Shown here one piece after another: positions 9,803 to 19,419 of a DNA stretch of 22,386 nt (its first letter is position 1; the number at the start of each line of letters is the position of its first letter). The stretch comes from Auxenochlorella pyrenoidosa (lineage: Eukaryota; Chlorophyta; Trebouxiophyceae; Chlorellales; Chlorellaceae): contig KQ481983.1 in NCBI GenBank assembly GCA_001430745.1, positions 3,336,608 through 3,358,993 on the forward strand, given 5' to 3'. The position numbers were made by a program, and so were the translations under genes. The notes beneath the pieces are model-generated. The model was not told where the DNA came from, searched no databases, and saw only the letters and a list, made by a program, of their open reading frames with translations.

Positions 9803-10283
9803 TATTGTTCCAATTGCAGATGTTGCCTGTGACGAAAAGCGCAGCTGAGGGAGGATGGAACTGCCGCTACTTGTGCTCCGCCTGGCGTTGCCTGCGGCGT
9901 CGAGTTCGGCTTTGCGGGTTGAGGCGGAACGGCGGCACCCGGCCTGCGCCTCCCGCAGCAGCAACTTCACACAATTTGCGAGCCCTTGCGGGTGCAGAAG
10001 CGCCCCAGAAGCCGGCTGCTTCAATCAGCATGAGCTGCCCCTGCTGCGAACTCGCGTCAACTGGGGAGCTGAGCGCCTGCGTCGCCACTCCCATCTGCTA
10101 CCTTCCAATCGCCTTCACTGCATCCACTGTTCTGACAGAGACCCAAAGCCAGCCAAGAGCGTCGCTTCCCTTCGCACCAGCGAGACAGCTTCTGGACCAG
10201 CCAGCCAGCCTCTCAAGCAGCCTTCCCACTGCCAACGCCAGCCCAGGCCCCCCCAGCCCCCCTGCACCAGCGCCGGACCTCGA
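9803..10283 (+). promoter_or_regulatory. Intergenic: promoter and 5' leader of the zinc-finger gene
   Basis: These 481 bases follow the previous poly(A) signal and precede the chosen ATG. The zinc-finger frame stays open upstream to an ATG at 9855 in good context, but the 143 residues it would add show no recognisable motif and read like translated leader. I see no RNA gene or other element here. Confidence 0.45.
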
Positions 10284-10909
10284 ATGGCAAGCTGCGGCCT
10301 CACGACCCGCCTGGCCTCCGCGAATGGCAGCCTCAGCGGGGCGAGGCCAGAACAGCGCAGCGGCCTGAACGCCGCTGCGCTGGTGGCAGCCCCCCGCCGG
10401 CGTCGCAGCAGCGCCAGCCCTGTCCAGGCCTCGGCCCTGGCAGCCTCCACGCCGCTCGTGCTGCAGCTGGCCCCGGCTGCGGCATGGACCCTCGTGGGCG
10501 TGATGGCCCTCCGAGTTTTCATGGGCGAGCAGCAGGTGTGCCGGGTTGGCGGGGGCAGCGAGCTGAAGCGGTGTGAGCGGGCAGGCGCATGCTGGCAGCG
10601 CACGCCGCATGTCCCTGGGGCACCCGCCGCACGTGTGCAGCCCTTCCTGAAGCGTATCATGCTCCTTGTCAATATTCGCAGGCCCCCGCTGAGGAGGAGT
10701 CTCGCCGGGAGTGCGAGTCCTGCGGCGGCTCTGGCCTGGTCGAGTGCTGGTGCTCACGCTGGAGCGACGGCGACGGCGGCTGCAGCACGTGCCGCGGCAG
10801 CGGCAGGATGATCTGCGCCAGCTGCAGGGGTGGTGGCACTGCCGTGCCCATCAAGGCGCGTATCTACATCGACAACCGGCGGTCAGACAACTTCCGGCAG
10901 GGCCGCTGA
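10284..10909 (+). CDS. Membrane-anchored DnaJ-type (BSD2/LQY1-like) Cys-rich zinc-finger protein, probably plastidic
   Basis: Two exons, 10284-10535 and 10682-10909, give 159 residues. Residues 1-54 are rich in Ala, Ser and Arg and poor in acidic residues, like a chloroplast transit peptide. A hydrophobic stretch at about 56-80 could be one membrane span. Residues 95-132 form a zinc-binding domain: CESCGGSG (95-102), CWC (106-108), CSTCRGSG (118-125) and CASCRGGG (129-136). Such domains without a J-domain occur in plastid assembly and redox chaperones such as BSD2 and LQY1. The second knuckle is CxC rather than CxxC and is followed by RWSDGDGG. I recall a similar RWSDGD signature in an uncharacterised plant branch of the family, so I do not name it LQY1. 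The start is uncertain: an in-frame ATG at 9855 would add 143 residues. Confidence 0.68.
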
Positions 10910-11424
10910 GGAGGGCCCTGCGCCGGCTGGCTCGGTGCTGCGCTGGCCACTTTGCCATGTTGTCACACCAGCCGGCCAGGCCCGACGCGCCCCCTGCGTG
11001 CCCATGTTTCTATGTTCTTTGTGGTTTGCTGCCACGAGTGAAGAGAGTGCACATTAGCTCAGCCCACCAGAGCCCCGGCCGCGCCCCTACTAAATTGATT
11101 TGCTCTGTATATTAGCGTCACCAAAGCCTCCACATCCCTACCTCCCTCCTCTCCTTCGCCCAGCGCGCCCTGCTGTTGTTTCCTCGCCTGCCTCCAATCC
11201 CCTTCATTGCCCCATCTCATGTTTTCGGGCCCCCCTCCGCCTCCCCCCCCCACTTCCTCTTCTTTCCTTACTGCTGCCTTTGTACCGCCCCCAAACCCAA
11301 TGCGCCCCCAGCCCCCGCGCCTTCGCACTTGCTCTCTGATCGATCGATCTTCCACTTTCATGTCCGCTGTTGGCCGGACCCAAAGTCTTGCCCAGGGCGG
11401 TCCCGCCCACGCTGAAAAGCACGA
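10910..11424 (+). other. Long pyrimidine-rich 3' UTR of the zinc-finger gene
   Basis: No conserved coding signal is visible. From about 11101 to 11350 the plus strand is almost entirely C and T with few purines, and it includes a run of nine cytosines. A GATCGATCGATC palindromic repeat lies at 11338-11349. The stretch sits between the zinc-finger stop codon and the TGTAA at 11425, so it is best read as 3' UTR. Confidence 0.5.
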
Positions 11425-11429
11425 TGTAA
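11425..11429 (+). terminator. TGTAA poly(A) signal, zinc-finger gene
   Basis: This is the first TGTAA I find after the stop codon at 10907-10909, and it implies a 3' UTR of more than 500 bases. The convergent gene's signal lies about 70 bases further on. Confidence 0.5.
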
Positions 11430-11501
11430 GCAAAGCAGTGCTGTTGTGCACATTTGCAAGCAAGGTGCCGGGCCGTTGTGCACAGTGCGCGTGCCGAGAT
11501 G

Positions 11502-11506
11502 TTACA
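11502..11506 (-). terminator. TGTAA poly(A) signal, DUF2358 gene
   Basis: TTACA on the plus strand reads TGTAA on the minus strand, about 220 bases past the DUF2358 stop codon. With the plus-strand signal at 11425-11429, the two convergent transcripts would end close together with little or no overlap. Confidence 0.5.
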
Positions 11507-11724
11507 GCAGAGGGGCACGTGTTGTGGCATGTCAACGACAGAAACCGCGCCGTGAACATCGACTGCTGCATGCGCGCGGTGCAGTGCAGCTGGCAATCAA
11601 CAAGGAATTCGGCAGGAGAGGGTACACTGACGGCCTGATGGTACAAGTGGTGCGGAGAAGAGACGTTCAAACAGGGCTGTGTGCGCTTCAGCTTGGGCAG
11701 TCGTTGTTGTGCGGGAAGGAAGCT

Positions 11725-13972
11725 TCATGCGCGGTCAACACTGCTGCTCGGGAGCAGCAGTGGCGCAGCTGCCAGCACTTCAGGCAGCTCCTCCTCCTCG
11801 CCATCCACGTACCAGGAGCCTGCAGGCGGACAAGCGTCAGGGGGAAAGGACAGATGACCACCAGGAGTGCCGGCCGCAGCAGCGGACAAACCGGGCGCAT
11901 ACGGCCAGCCTGCAAAGCGCTCGCTCGCAGGCCCTCTGCCGAGCCGAGGCTTGCTTCGCACAGCGCCTGCTTTGCGCAGGTGCATGCCCAACAGAAACGA
12001 TGCTCTCCCGCTTGCTGCTTGCTCCCTGCGCGGGGTGCGAGCCAGGAGCGAGCGTGGCCAGCAGGGCACCGCAGCGCACCTGGGCAGGGGACCTGCTGCA
12101 CCTGTGGCCGCGGGGAGAAGATGAAGTTGAGGCCGTAGAGCAGGGGGTTGGTGATGGGCTGCAGGGTGCGTGAGTGGGTGGGTGGGTGGGTGGGGGTGTG
12201 GGGGCGGGGTTGTGAGTGCAGACCCGGGTTGAGCGCTGCCTGGGGTCCACAGCACCGCCGGCCGACATGCACAGCAGGCCCAGCAAGCCTACACCTGCAC
12301 GACTCTGAGGCCCAGCTTTTGCCACAGCGCTGCACGGCCCCATGTGCACGCAACCGAGCTGGTGTCTGGCCCTGCCTCGCCAGCACGCCGGGCACGCCGC
12401 CGCTCAGCCCCGCCCCCTCACCGGGTCGCGCAGCTGCACATCCGTCACCTCGTGCTGGTACACCTTGCCGCGCCGGTCCAGGCGGTAGATGGAGATGCCG
12501 TCAAAGGTGCCGGGGGTGCCGCTGAGCCGCGGCGTCGCGTTGATCTGCCACCGCAGCCTGAGGGGCAAGGGGCGGGAGAGGGGGCAGGAGGGCCGGCAGC
12601 CATCAGGTGCCGCCGCTGGGCATGCAAGCACAATCTGGCCTTTTCTTGCTGCAGGGCTTCAGGTGCACGGCCTGCAGGTAATGGCAGCAGGGCAGCAGGC
12701 CACCATCCTGGTGGCCAGCCCTTGACGGCCTGCCAGGAGGGCAGGCCGTCCTGCCACTGCGGCCTCACACAATCGACCCCTCGTGCCCCCGCCACACCCC
12801 GCCCCCAGCGCCCTCCCTCACTTGATGACGGCGTCCTCGGGCTGCCAGATGCGCAGCACGCGCACGTTGGCGGCGCGCAGCAGCAGCTTGCCGTGCAGGC
12901 GCAGCCCCCAGAAGATGGCGCGGTACGTCTTGAGGCCGTGGAAGGCGAGGTTGGGGTCCTTGAAGGTCAGGTCCTCGCGGTAGATCGAGTCTGCAGCACA
13001 GGGCGGGGGTGGGGTGGGGCGGGGTGGGTGATCGCGAGTGGGTGGCGCGTGGGCAGCAGCTGCTGGTTGGGCAGCTGCTGGCGCAGGGCAGGGGGATGAG
13101 AAGGACGGGGGCCGGGGCAAGCACCCGCCATGGGCTTGTCTGGGTCGCCAGGCATGCACGAAACAGAAAGAATCGTGGCGTGAAAAGTGGTTGGTGCTCG
13201 TGCCACCAAGTTGTGGTGCCACCGAGTTGTAGTGAGGAGGGTTGCAGAGCTGAGGGAGAGCGACAGAGGGCAGGCAAGAGCGGCTGGTTTGCCCCACAGC
13301 AGGCCTGCCATTGCAGATCAAAAAGCTTGGAATTTGCAAGAACGAGGCTGCTCAAAACATCGATCACAAAAAGGGGAGGGCAGGATGGGCGCAGCACAGG
13401 GCCCGGAGCCCATCCCACTCACAGTTGAGGTCCTTGACAAACAGCAGGGGGTAGTCTTCGCGCAGCGTGCGAATGGCGTCGCCCACATTCGCGAAAAAGT
13501 CCTGCTGATCTGGATCCCTGCCGCTGCCACCTGGCCCGCTGCTGCTATCGCCGCCGCCCTGCTGCAGCTGCGGCGGTGGCCGTGGCGGCGGCTCGTTTAG
13601 CTGCACCTTGAGGCTGTCAGCATCGGCGGCTGCAGGTGCAGACGTGGGCCATGCTTCGTGCGGATCCACCAGCAGCATGGCGCCGCCGCCCTGCATCACC
13701 CACGCTGGCTGCCAATGCTGCTGCTCCAACTGCCAGACAGCGCTGCTGCGTTGCCGACGAGAACAGTCGGCGGCTGGTTGCCCGCCGGCGCCGCGCCTTG
13801 TCGCCGCCCCTGGGCCCTCCGCCGGCTCTGCTGCTCGCCGCTCCAGAACAAGGGGTCCTGTTGGGGACGCTGCTCGAGCTGAGTCAGGCCTGCGACCGCT
13901 CCGCCTGGCTGGGCCGGGTGCCTGCTGGGGCAACGGCCCAGCCCAGGCCGCCCGGCAGCTGGAATATTGCAT
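11725..13972 (-). CDS. DUF2358 family protein, probably plastid-targeted
   Basis: Five exons in transcript order, 13972-13423, 12990-12822, 12557-12422, 12158-12080 and 11819-11725, join to 342 residues. The conserved domain starts near residue 158 with FFANVGDAIRTLREDYPLLF and continues through SIYREDLTFKDP, IFWGLRLHGKLLLR, RIWQP and YRLDRRGKVYQHEV to NPLLYGLN. This is the DUF2358 pattern found in cyanobacteria, algae and plants, of unknown biochemical function. Residues 1-150 are low-complexity, rich in Ala, Arg, Pro and Gln, with a transit-peptide-like start and a proline/glycine linker. The end is acidic (EEEEL). For exon 4, only the donor after PCPG keeps the last exon in the SWYVDGEEEE frame, so an earlier GT was rejected. 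The start is uncertain: an in-frame ATG at 14194 would add 74 residues, but that stretch has lower GC and looks like leader. Confidence 0.83.
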
Positions 13973-14451
13973 GGGCGAGTGGCACAAGTATAGGGCGGCT
14001 CGACGAAGGCTGGGCGTGAGCCAAGCTACAGCTGGGCAGCGAGCTGGTGTTCTCAGCCTGTCGGGATGCGACTTGAGGTTTGCTTTCGTCAGAGCGGATA
14101 CTGGCAAAGCTAAGACTGTTTGCAGAGCGTCTCCCGGCTGCTGGGCTGCACAGGCCCTGCTATGCGGCCTGCTGGGCAGCCTTGGCTTCGTCATGCAGCC
14201 CTGTTCATTAGCCTGGTGCCGATCACAATTTAACCCCCGTCGTTGACCGCCAGAGTCGTTCCTTCAGAGTGTCTGCTCCAACTTGGCCCAAGTGCAGGGT
14301 TCTCAGGGAGCAAAACCAGCAAACGCAAGCCTGTCAAAAGCGCTCAAGCGGGTAGAAAAGGAATGCCAGTGAGCTGCCAAGGCAGCAGGGTGTTTGCTTG
14401 CTCCAGCGCAACCACCGCAGACGCTGCCGTCCCGATCACTCTGCTCGCCAT
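13973..14451. promoter_or_regulatory. Divergent promoter region, DUF2358 / SDR
   Basis: About 480 bases separate the chosen start codons of two divergent genes. GC is visibly lower than in the coding exons, as in the other divergent spacers here. No TATA box or known element stands out. If the DUF2358 protein starts at 14194, the spacer shrinks to 257 bases. Confidence 0.45.
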
Positions 14452-16854
14452 ATGCTCGCTCGCCGCCGCCTGCAGGCCATGCCTCTCACAGCGGTGGTCA
14501 CCGGCGCCAACCAGGGTGAGCTGGGAGATGAAGCTTCAATATCCCAGCATGCAAGTGTGCTGGGCCGCCATCTGCAGGCCCCACTGCTCACTGCCAGATG
14601 TGCACTCCTGCAGCAGCTGCCACTTGCTCCAACCCTGGATCCTGCCAGGCATCGGCTACGAGATTGCCCGCGCCTTTGCGCAGCGCGCCGGCACGAGGAC
14701 AGTGCTGACGGCGCGCAACGAGGAGCGCGGCGCTGCGGCTGTGCAGAAGATCAAGGCAGACAACCCTTCAGCAGAGGTAGGTGCTGCTGCCAGCTGGACT
14801 GCTGTGAATGCGCTGCTTGTTGGAGCCACTCGAAGGGCTGCAGCAGCCGGTTTTGCTCCTCTGCCGTCGGCACTGCACAGGGTGCAGGCACGCCTTCTAC
14901 AGTACACTGCTCTGCCTGTTGGTTCTGCTTGTTCCAGCCTGAGTTGCCTGCTTAGCCCTGATGCCCCCCCCACCCACCCCCAAGTGCTCTGCTGGGAGCC
15001 ACCTTCTGGCCCTTATGTTCGTCGGTTGCAGCTGCTGGTGCACCAACTGGACATCACAGATGAGGGGTCTGTCCAGCGCTTTGCCAGCTGGGCGCGGGCC
15101 GAGCTGAAAACCATCGATGTGCTCTGCAACAATGCAGGCGAGTTTCTGGGGGACGCACGTCGAGGGTGGACCCGGGGGGAGGTGGGCCTAGGGAGCCATG
15201 CACCCGCCTCCCTGTCCAGCAGGCGAGTCAGACAATGGTCATGAAGCTGTGGGGTTCAACGGCTGCAGAGCCCAGCAGGCAAGCGCCCCGCCCTGTCGTG
15301 TGACACCCCTTGCCATCCACCGGCGCTGCCTCTGCAGGCTTTGCGTACCACGGCAACGTGTTTGGGCCAGACGAGGCGCGGACGACCCTTGGCGTCAACT
15401 ACCACGGCACCGTCGCCATCACGGAGGCGCTCAAGGAGCTGGTGCCGCCTGGCGGGCGCATCATCAACATCTGCAGCGGTGCGCTGCTGCGGGGGCGGCA
15501 GGCAGGGCGTGGGCTGCTGCATGGGTGGCAAGCGGGAGCTGGGGGAGGCAAGGGAAGGGCCCCACCTCCTGCAGCGGGAGGCGGTTGCCTGCCCATTCAT
15601 GGGCGCACAGCCAAAAGTGTTGTTCCCCAGCAGCGCGTGACCTGGGACCGCGAGCAGCGGGACAGCTGAACGCCTGCCGCTCACCCTGCATCTCTGCGGC
15701 ACAACCCTGCTTGGCCTGCCGTGTGCTGCCCCTGCCGCTGCCCTGCCTGCAGTGGCTGGCAAGCTGTCCATCATTCGGTCGCCGGAGCTGCGGGCCCGCT
15801 TTGAGCAGGCCTCTTCCATCAAGGTGCGCCATACGTGGCTGCTGCCCCGCTGCCTCGAACAAATCACGCCGACGGCATGTGCATCGTTGGACAAAGCACG
15901 TGCAGGCAGGGCAGCCTCGTCAGCCCACCTGAGCTTGTGCAGGGGCCGCCAACCGGCGACGCTGCGCGGTGCAAGCCAAGCCCTGCCCTGGTGGCTTTCA
16001 CACCCCCCTGTCCACCCATGCAGGAGCTGGATGCGCTGGCGGAGAAGTTTGTGGCGGATGTGAAGGCCGGCAGGTGCGCTGCTTTGTGGCGGTACAGTGC
16101 TTGCACATGAGCAGGGGTGCACGTTGGGCCTCCCACCAAGCGCTGGCAGAGAGCACGTAACTCCCAGGCATGCCTGCCTCTCTGCCGCCGGGGCTGAGCG
16201 CACCGGCGTGTGGCAGCCGCGTGATAACATGTTGTGCAGGCATAGGTGCCAGGCTGGAGCTTATCCAGCCGACAAACCCAACCGTGCATGTGCACATGCA
16301 CACTGCTCGCACCGCATGCAACCGGCAGCCACGGTTTCGCTGCTCGCCCCAGCGTGCAGGCACTCCCAGGAGGGCTGGCCCGCCTCCATGTATGGCGTCA
16401 GCAAGCTGCTGGAGAGCATGTACACGCGCGTGCTGGCGCAGCAGCTGCCCAAAGTGATGGTCAATGCAGTGCACCCGGGTGAGCGGGGGCAGCCCCGGGC
16501 TGGAACCAAGCGCCGCTCCTGCCGCCGGGCACCGCCTGCCGAGCGTTCTCTCCCCCTTTGTGCAGTGGCGGTTGACACCTGTTCTCACGCCCAGGTTTCC
16601 AGCAGCACTTCGCCTGGCTGGCACCGGCGGCAGACCACAATGTGCCCAAGAAACCTGCCTTATTTGCCAGACCACGCACCGTGCTCTGTCTGCACCCCAC
16701 CACCACAGGCTACTGCTCCACCAACATGAGCAGCTACCGCGGCCCGCAGCCCGCGTCAGATGGCGCCGACACGCCACTGTGGCTGGCATACCTGCCGCAG
16801 GAGCAGTGGGTCAGCAGCAGGTTTTTCTCCAACCGCAGCGAGGAGCCCTTCTGA
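14452..16854 (+). CDS. Short-chain dehydrogenase/reductase, carbonyl-reductase (CBR1) type
   Basis: Eight exons, 14452-14515, 14649-14776, 15032-15137, 15338-15478, 15753-15823, 16024-16073, 16360-16478 and 16709-16854, join to 274 residues. The Rossmann nucleotide loop is TGANQGIG (17-24), followed by LDITD, NNAG (97-100), a catalytic Ser146 in NICS, and YGVSK with Tyr198 and Lys202. The insert between the Ser and Tyr motifs (SPELRARFEQ to LDALAEKFVADVKAGR) and the ending GADTPLWLAYLP follow animal and plant carbonyl reductases. The expected reaction is NADPH-dependent reduction of carbonyl compounds in the cytosol; the true substrate is not known. The ATG at 14479 has a better context (GCC before ATG), so the first nine residues are uncertain. 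Intron 3 has a GC donor (CAG|GCGAGT) inside the NNAG codons, and only this choice restores GFAYHG. Confidence 0.92.
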
Positions 16855-17242
16855 GGGGCCCCACGCCGCCCGTCTGCTCATCGGCATGGCCATTGCGGCT
16901 CCCTGCTTGCTGTGCTGGCCAGCATTGTGCCTATTTTGTGCCTGCATGCGGCCTCCTGTCAGCAGGTATCTTCCACATCTTCGTCCCTCATGGAAAAAGC
17001 TGCTTGCCCTCCCTTGCCCAGCCTGGCCGCTGTCAAGCTGTGGTTGCATGGTCAAGGGTGGCTTATGCAAGGCCAGGCAGTTGCAGTTTCTGACCGGCAT
17101 GTGGAAGGGGGAGCAGCGGAGCTGTCGCACAGCGGGCTGGCATGGCCTGCTGCGCTTTCTGGGCTGCCTGCGCTGCGCAGCCGAATTCCCAGCTGAGCTC
17201 GCTGCTGCCGGCAGTCTGCAGGGTCCTGGGGTGTGGCCCCGC
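16855..17242. other. Convergent intergenic region, SDR / DCN1
   Basis: This 388-base spacer lies between two stop codons and should hold both 3' UTRs. Unlike the other convergent spacers, it has no TGTAA on either strand, so cleavage must use a variant signal or lie further on. I see no coding or RNA gene in it. Confidence 0.5.
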
Positions 17243-19296
17243 CTATCGGTCCTGCTGCATGGCCGCGCTGCCATCTGCCGCCTGCTTGCGCATCACCTCC
17301 ACAAACTCGTCCAGCAGGTAGGGCCAGGCCCCCGAGTCGTCATAGTTGCTGAAGTCGGGGGCGGTGTTCTGCAGCAGGGCAGGGCGGGGGATGCATGCGG
17401 GGTGTGGCGGCAGGCTGGTGGCGGGGGTACCTGTGCGGCCCCGCATGACAGGAGCAGGGCCGCCCAGAGGGGGTCAAGTGGGCGTGTGGCACGCCGCTGG
17501 GTGCAAGGCAAGTCTGCAGTCTGCACCCGCAGCACTGCTCATCGCCGGGCAATACAGGGCAGGGCGTAGGAGCAGAAGATTCGCACAGCCCAGCGCACGC
17601 GCGCAAGGCAGCGCAGCGGAATCCCAGAGGGAAGGACAGGGGCGGGGAAGAGCCACCAGCCCACCCAGCCCGCCCAGCCCCACCAGCACAAAGTCGAGCA
17701 GCTGGTTCCAGGTGTCGCGGCTGACGGCGCGCTTGTGGTGCGTGCGCAGGAACTCCTTCCACGCCTCGATGTGCTGCCAGCGCGAGGGCGGCAGCAGCAG
17801 GTCCCACATGGCCAGCGCCACGTCCAGCTGCACTATCTTCTGGCCCTTCTCCCTGCAGGGCAGACACCCGGGTGCGAGCTGGTGGGCGGGCGAGGCCACA
17901 CGGGACACAAGACCGCCAAGGGCCCAGGCGGGGAGGAGGCAATGGCATGCTCCCAGCAGGTGCCAAGGCGGCGGCGGCCCGGCGCCAGCAGCATCTTCAC
18001 GACCCCAGCCAAGGGAGCTGCTCCATGTGAAGGCAGCTTCTGGGCATGCCAGGCAGCCGGGCGCACCTGCTGAACAGGTAGGCAAACTGGTAGATTTGCC
18101 GGAACTTGGCGGGATCCTGCAGGGGGCGTGTGTGGGTGTGGTGGGTTTGGGGTGGGATGGGGGTGGAACAGGGGACACTGCACGGGGGCCCAGCAGCAGG
18201 TGGATTGCAGGGAGCGGGCAGGCAGCGGCCAACACATCTTGTTGGCATGTTGGGCGCCTGCTTGCTGCAGTTCCCGGCCCGCATAGGCAAGGGGCACTGG
18301 AGGGTTGTTCGCATGCGACGCGAGCAACTGAACGACAGCTCTTCGAACGACAGCTTGGCTTGCCACCCGTCCCCCCGGCTCGCCTGCAGCTCCGCCCGCA
18401 GCTGCGGCAGCTTGGCCTTGAGCTTGTCTATGCTGTCGCAGCCCAGGCGAGCCATGCCCTCCTCAAACTCCCGCTGGCTGTACTCGCACATTGCCTCGGC
18501 GCCAAAATGCCAGCTGCGGGGGCCAGGGGGAGGAGGCAGGGCTGCTCGACACGGCACGCCCAACACAGGCACTGGCCCTGTCCATAGCCAGGGAGTTTTG
18601 AGCAGGAAATGGCCTGGCAGCTGTGTTGATGCCGGCGGGCTCTGCCACAGCGCCCAGGGTTTGACTTTGACCGCGCCCCCGGCGCAGCACCCACCTGAGC
18701 ACCAGCACCACAATGTCGTCGGGCTCGACTCCCAGGTCGGCGCAGAGCTGCGAGATGCCCTCCACCCCCACCCCCTCCTCGTCTTCCTCCTTGTAGCGCA
18801 GGAAGAGCCGGTGGATGGCGTCCCTGCGGGGGGGTAGGGAGCGCAGGTTCACGCATGTTGACATCACACAAGCGGCACAAGCAGGCTGTGCAGGGCTTGA
18901 GGTGCGTGAAAACCGCTGGGGGTGGGAGGCAGCATGGCCCCCTCGGGAACAAGCGGCTGCTGCCATCTGCCAACCGTCAGCGCTGCAGCTGCACATTCAT
19001 GCACCAAGGTGCCCTGCCGCCGCCCTGCCCAGCCCAGCGATGCCTCCCTGCGCCACGCCGGCTTGCTGCCCTGCCCTGGGCCACACCCCCGCGGGCAGCC
19101 CTGCTGGCGCACCCCACCTGTCGAGGCGCGGCCCCGACGACCGGCCCGCCGCCAGGTGCATGCCGCCGCTGTAGTACACGTCTATGGCGCCCTCCACGCT
19201 CCACCCCGCCGCCTCGAGGCAGCGCGCCGCCACCCCGGCGTCGGCCCCGGTGACCCCCTGGAACTGGGCCACCCGCTCGCGCTGCTGCCGGTTCAT
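17243..19296 (-). CDS. DCN1: DCN1-like cullin neddylation factor (UBA + PONY domain)
   Basis: Six exons in transcript order, 19296-19118, 18823-18695, 18513-18384, 18116-18067, 17852-17684 and 17368-17243, join to 260 residues, the usual family length. Residues 2-45 are a UBA-like three-helix domain (RERVAQFQGVTGA, ARCLEAAGW). Residues 60-250 are the potentiating-neddylation domain: RLFLRYKEED, GISQLCADLGVEP, CDSIDKLKAKLP, WKEFLRTHHKR, DTWNQLLDF, SNYDDSGAWPYLLDEFVE. The cullin-binding Asp-Ala-Asp patch is present as Asp209, Ala233 and Asp239, with the spacing of the human protein. It should act as a scaffold E3 that helps load NEDD8/RUB onto cullins. Intron 3 has a GC donor (CAG|GCGAGC). For exon 5, the donor after LLDFVL was chosen because it restores the family spacing before SNYD. 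COX17 ends 123 bases upstream on the same strand. Confidence 0.94.
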
Positions 19297-19419
19297 GCCC
19301 GCCACAGCCGCCGCTCCTGCGCCGCTGCGCCTCTACTGCCGCCGCGCTGTCCTGCGCTACGCCGCTCTTCCTGCGCCGCTCCTTCTGCTCGAAGCACGTG
19401 AAGCCCTACCAGCTGCGAC
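19297..19419 (-). promoter_or_regulatory. COX17-DCN1 inter-ORF spacer
   Basis: These 123 bases lie between the COX17 stop codon and the DCN1 start codon on the same strand. On the minus strand the spacer has no ATG before the DCN1 start and no TGTAA poly(A) signal. Either it holds a very short COX17 3' UTR plus a DCN1 promoter, or the two frames share one transcript. Confidence 0.5.

Noticed and set aside
9855..10283. 143-residue N-terminal extension of the zinc-finger protein
   Set aside because: It starts about 50 bases after the previous gene's poly(A) signal, has no motif, and would bury a typical transit-peptide start at 10284. It is not fully excluded.
10284..10909. Assignment as LQY1 orthologue
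   Set aside because: The knuckle pattern (CxC with RWSDGDGG) does not fit what I recall of LQY1, so only the wider family is named.
12102..12158. Earlier donor for DUF2358 exon 4 (after SPRPQ)
   Set aside because: It leaves the last exon in a frame reading a basic, unrelated peptide; the donor at 12080 gives the continuous PCPGSWYVDG.
12175..12209. G-quadruplex repeats on the plus strand at 12175-12209, 13001-13028 and 18129-18175
   Set aside because: They lie next to acceptors of minus-strand genes, so in the pre-mRNA they are simply C-rich polypyrimidine tracts.
13973..14194. Upstream start of the DUF2358 protein at 14194
   Set aside because: The extra 74 codons have lower GC and no targeting-peptide look, and neither ATG has a good context. 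It was kept only as an alternative.
17346..18587. 413-codon plus-strand open frame across the DCN1 gene
   Set aside because: It is antisense to confirmed DCN1 exons, has no recognisable domain, and long stop-free antisense frames are expected at this GC content.
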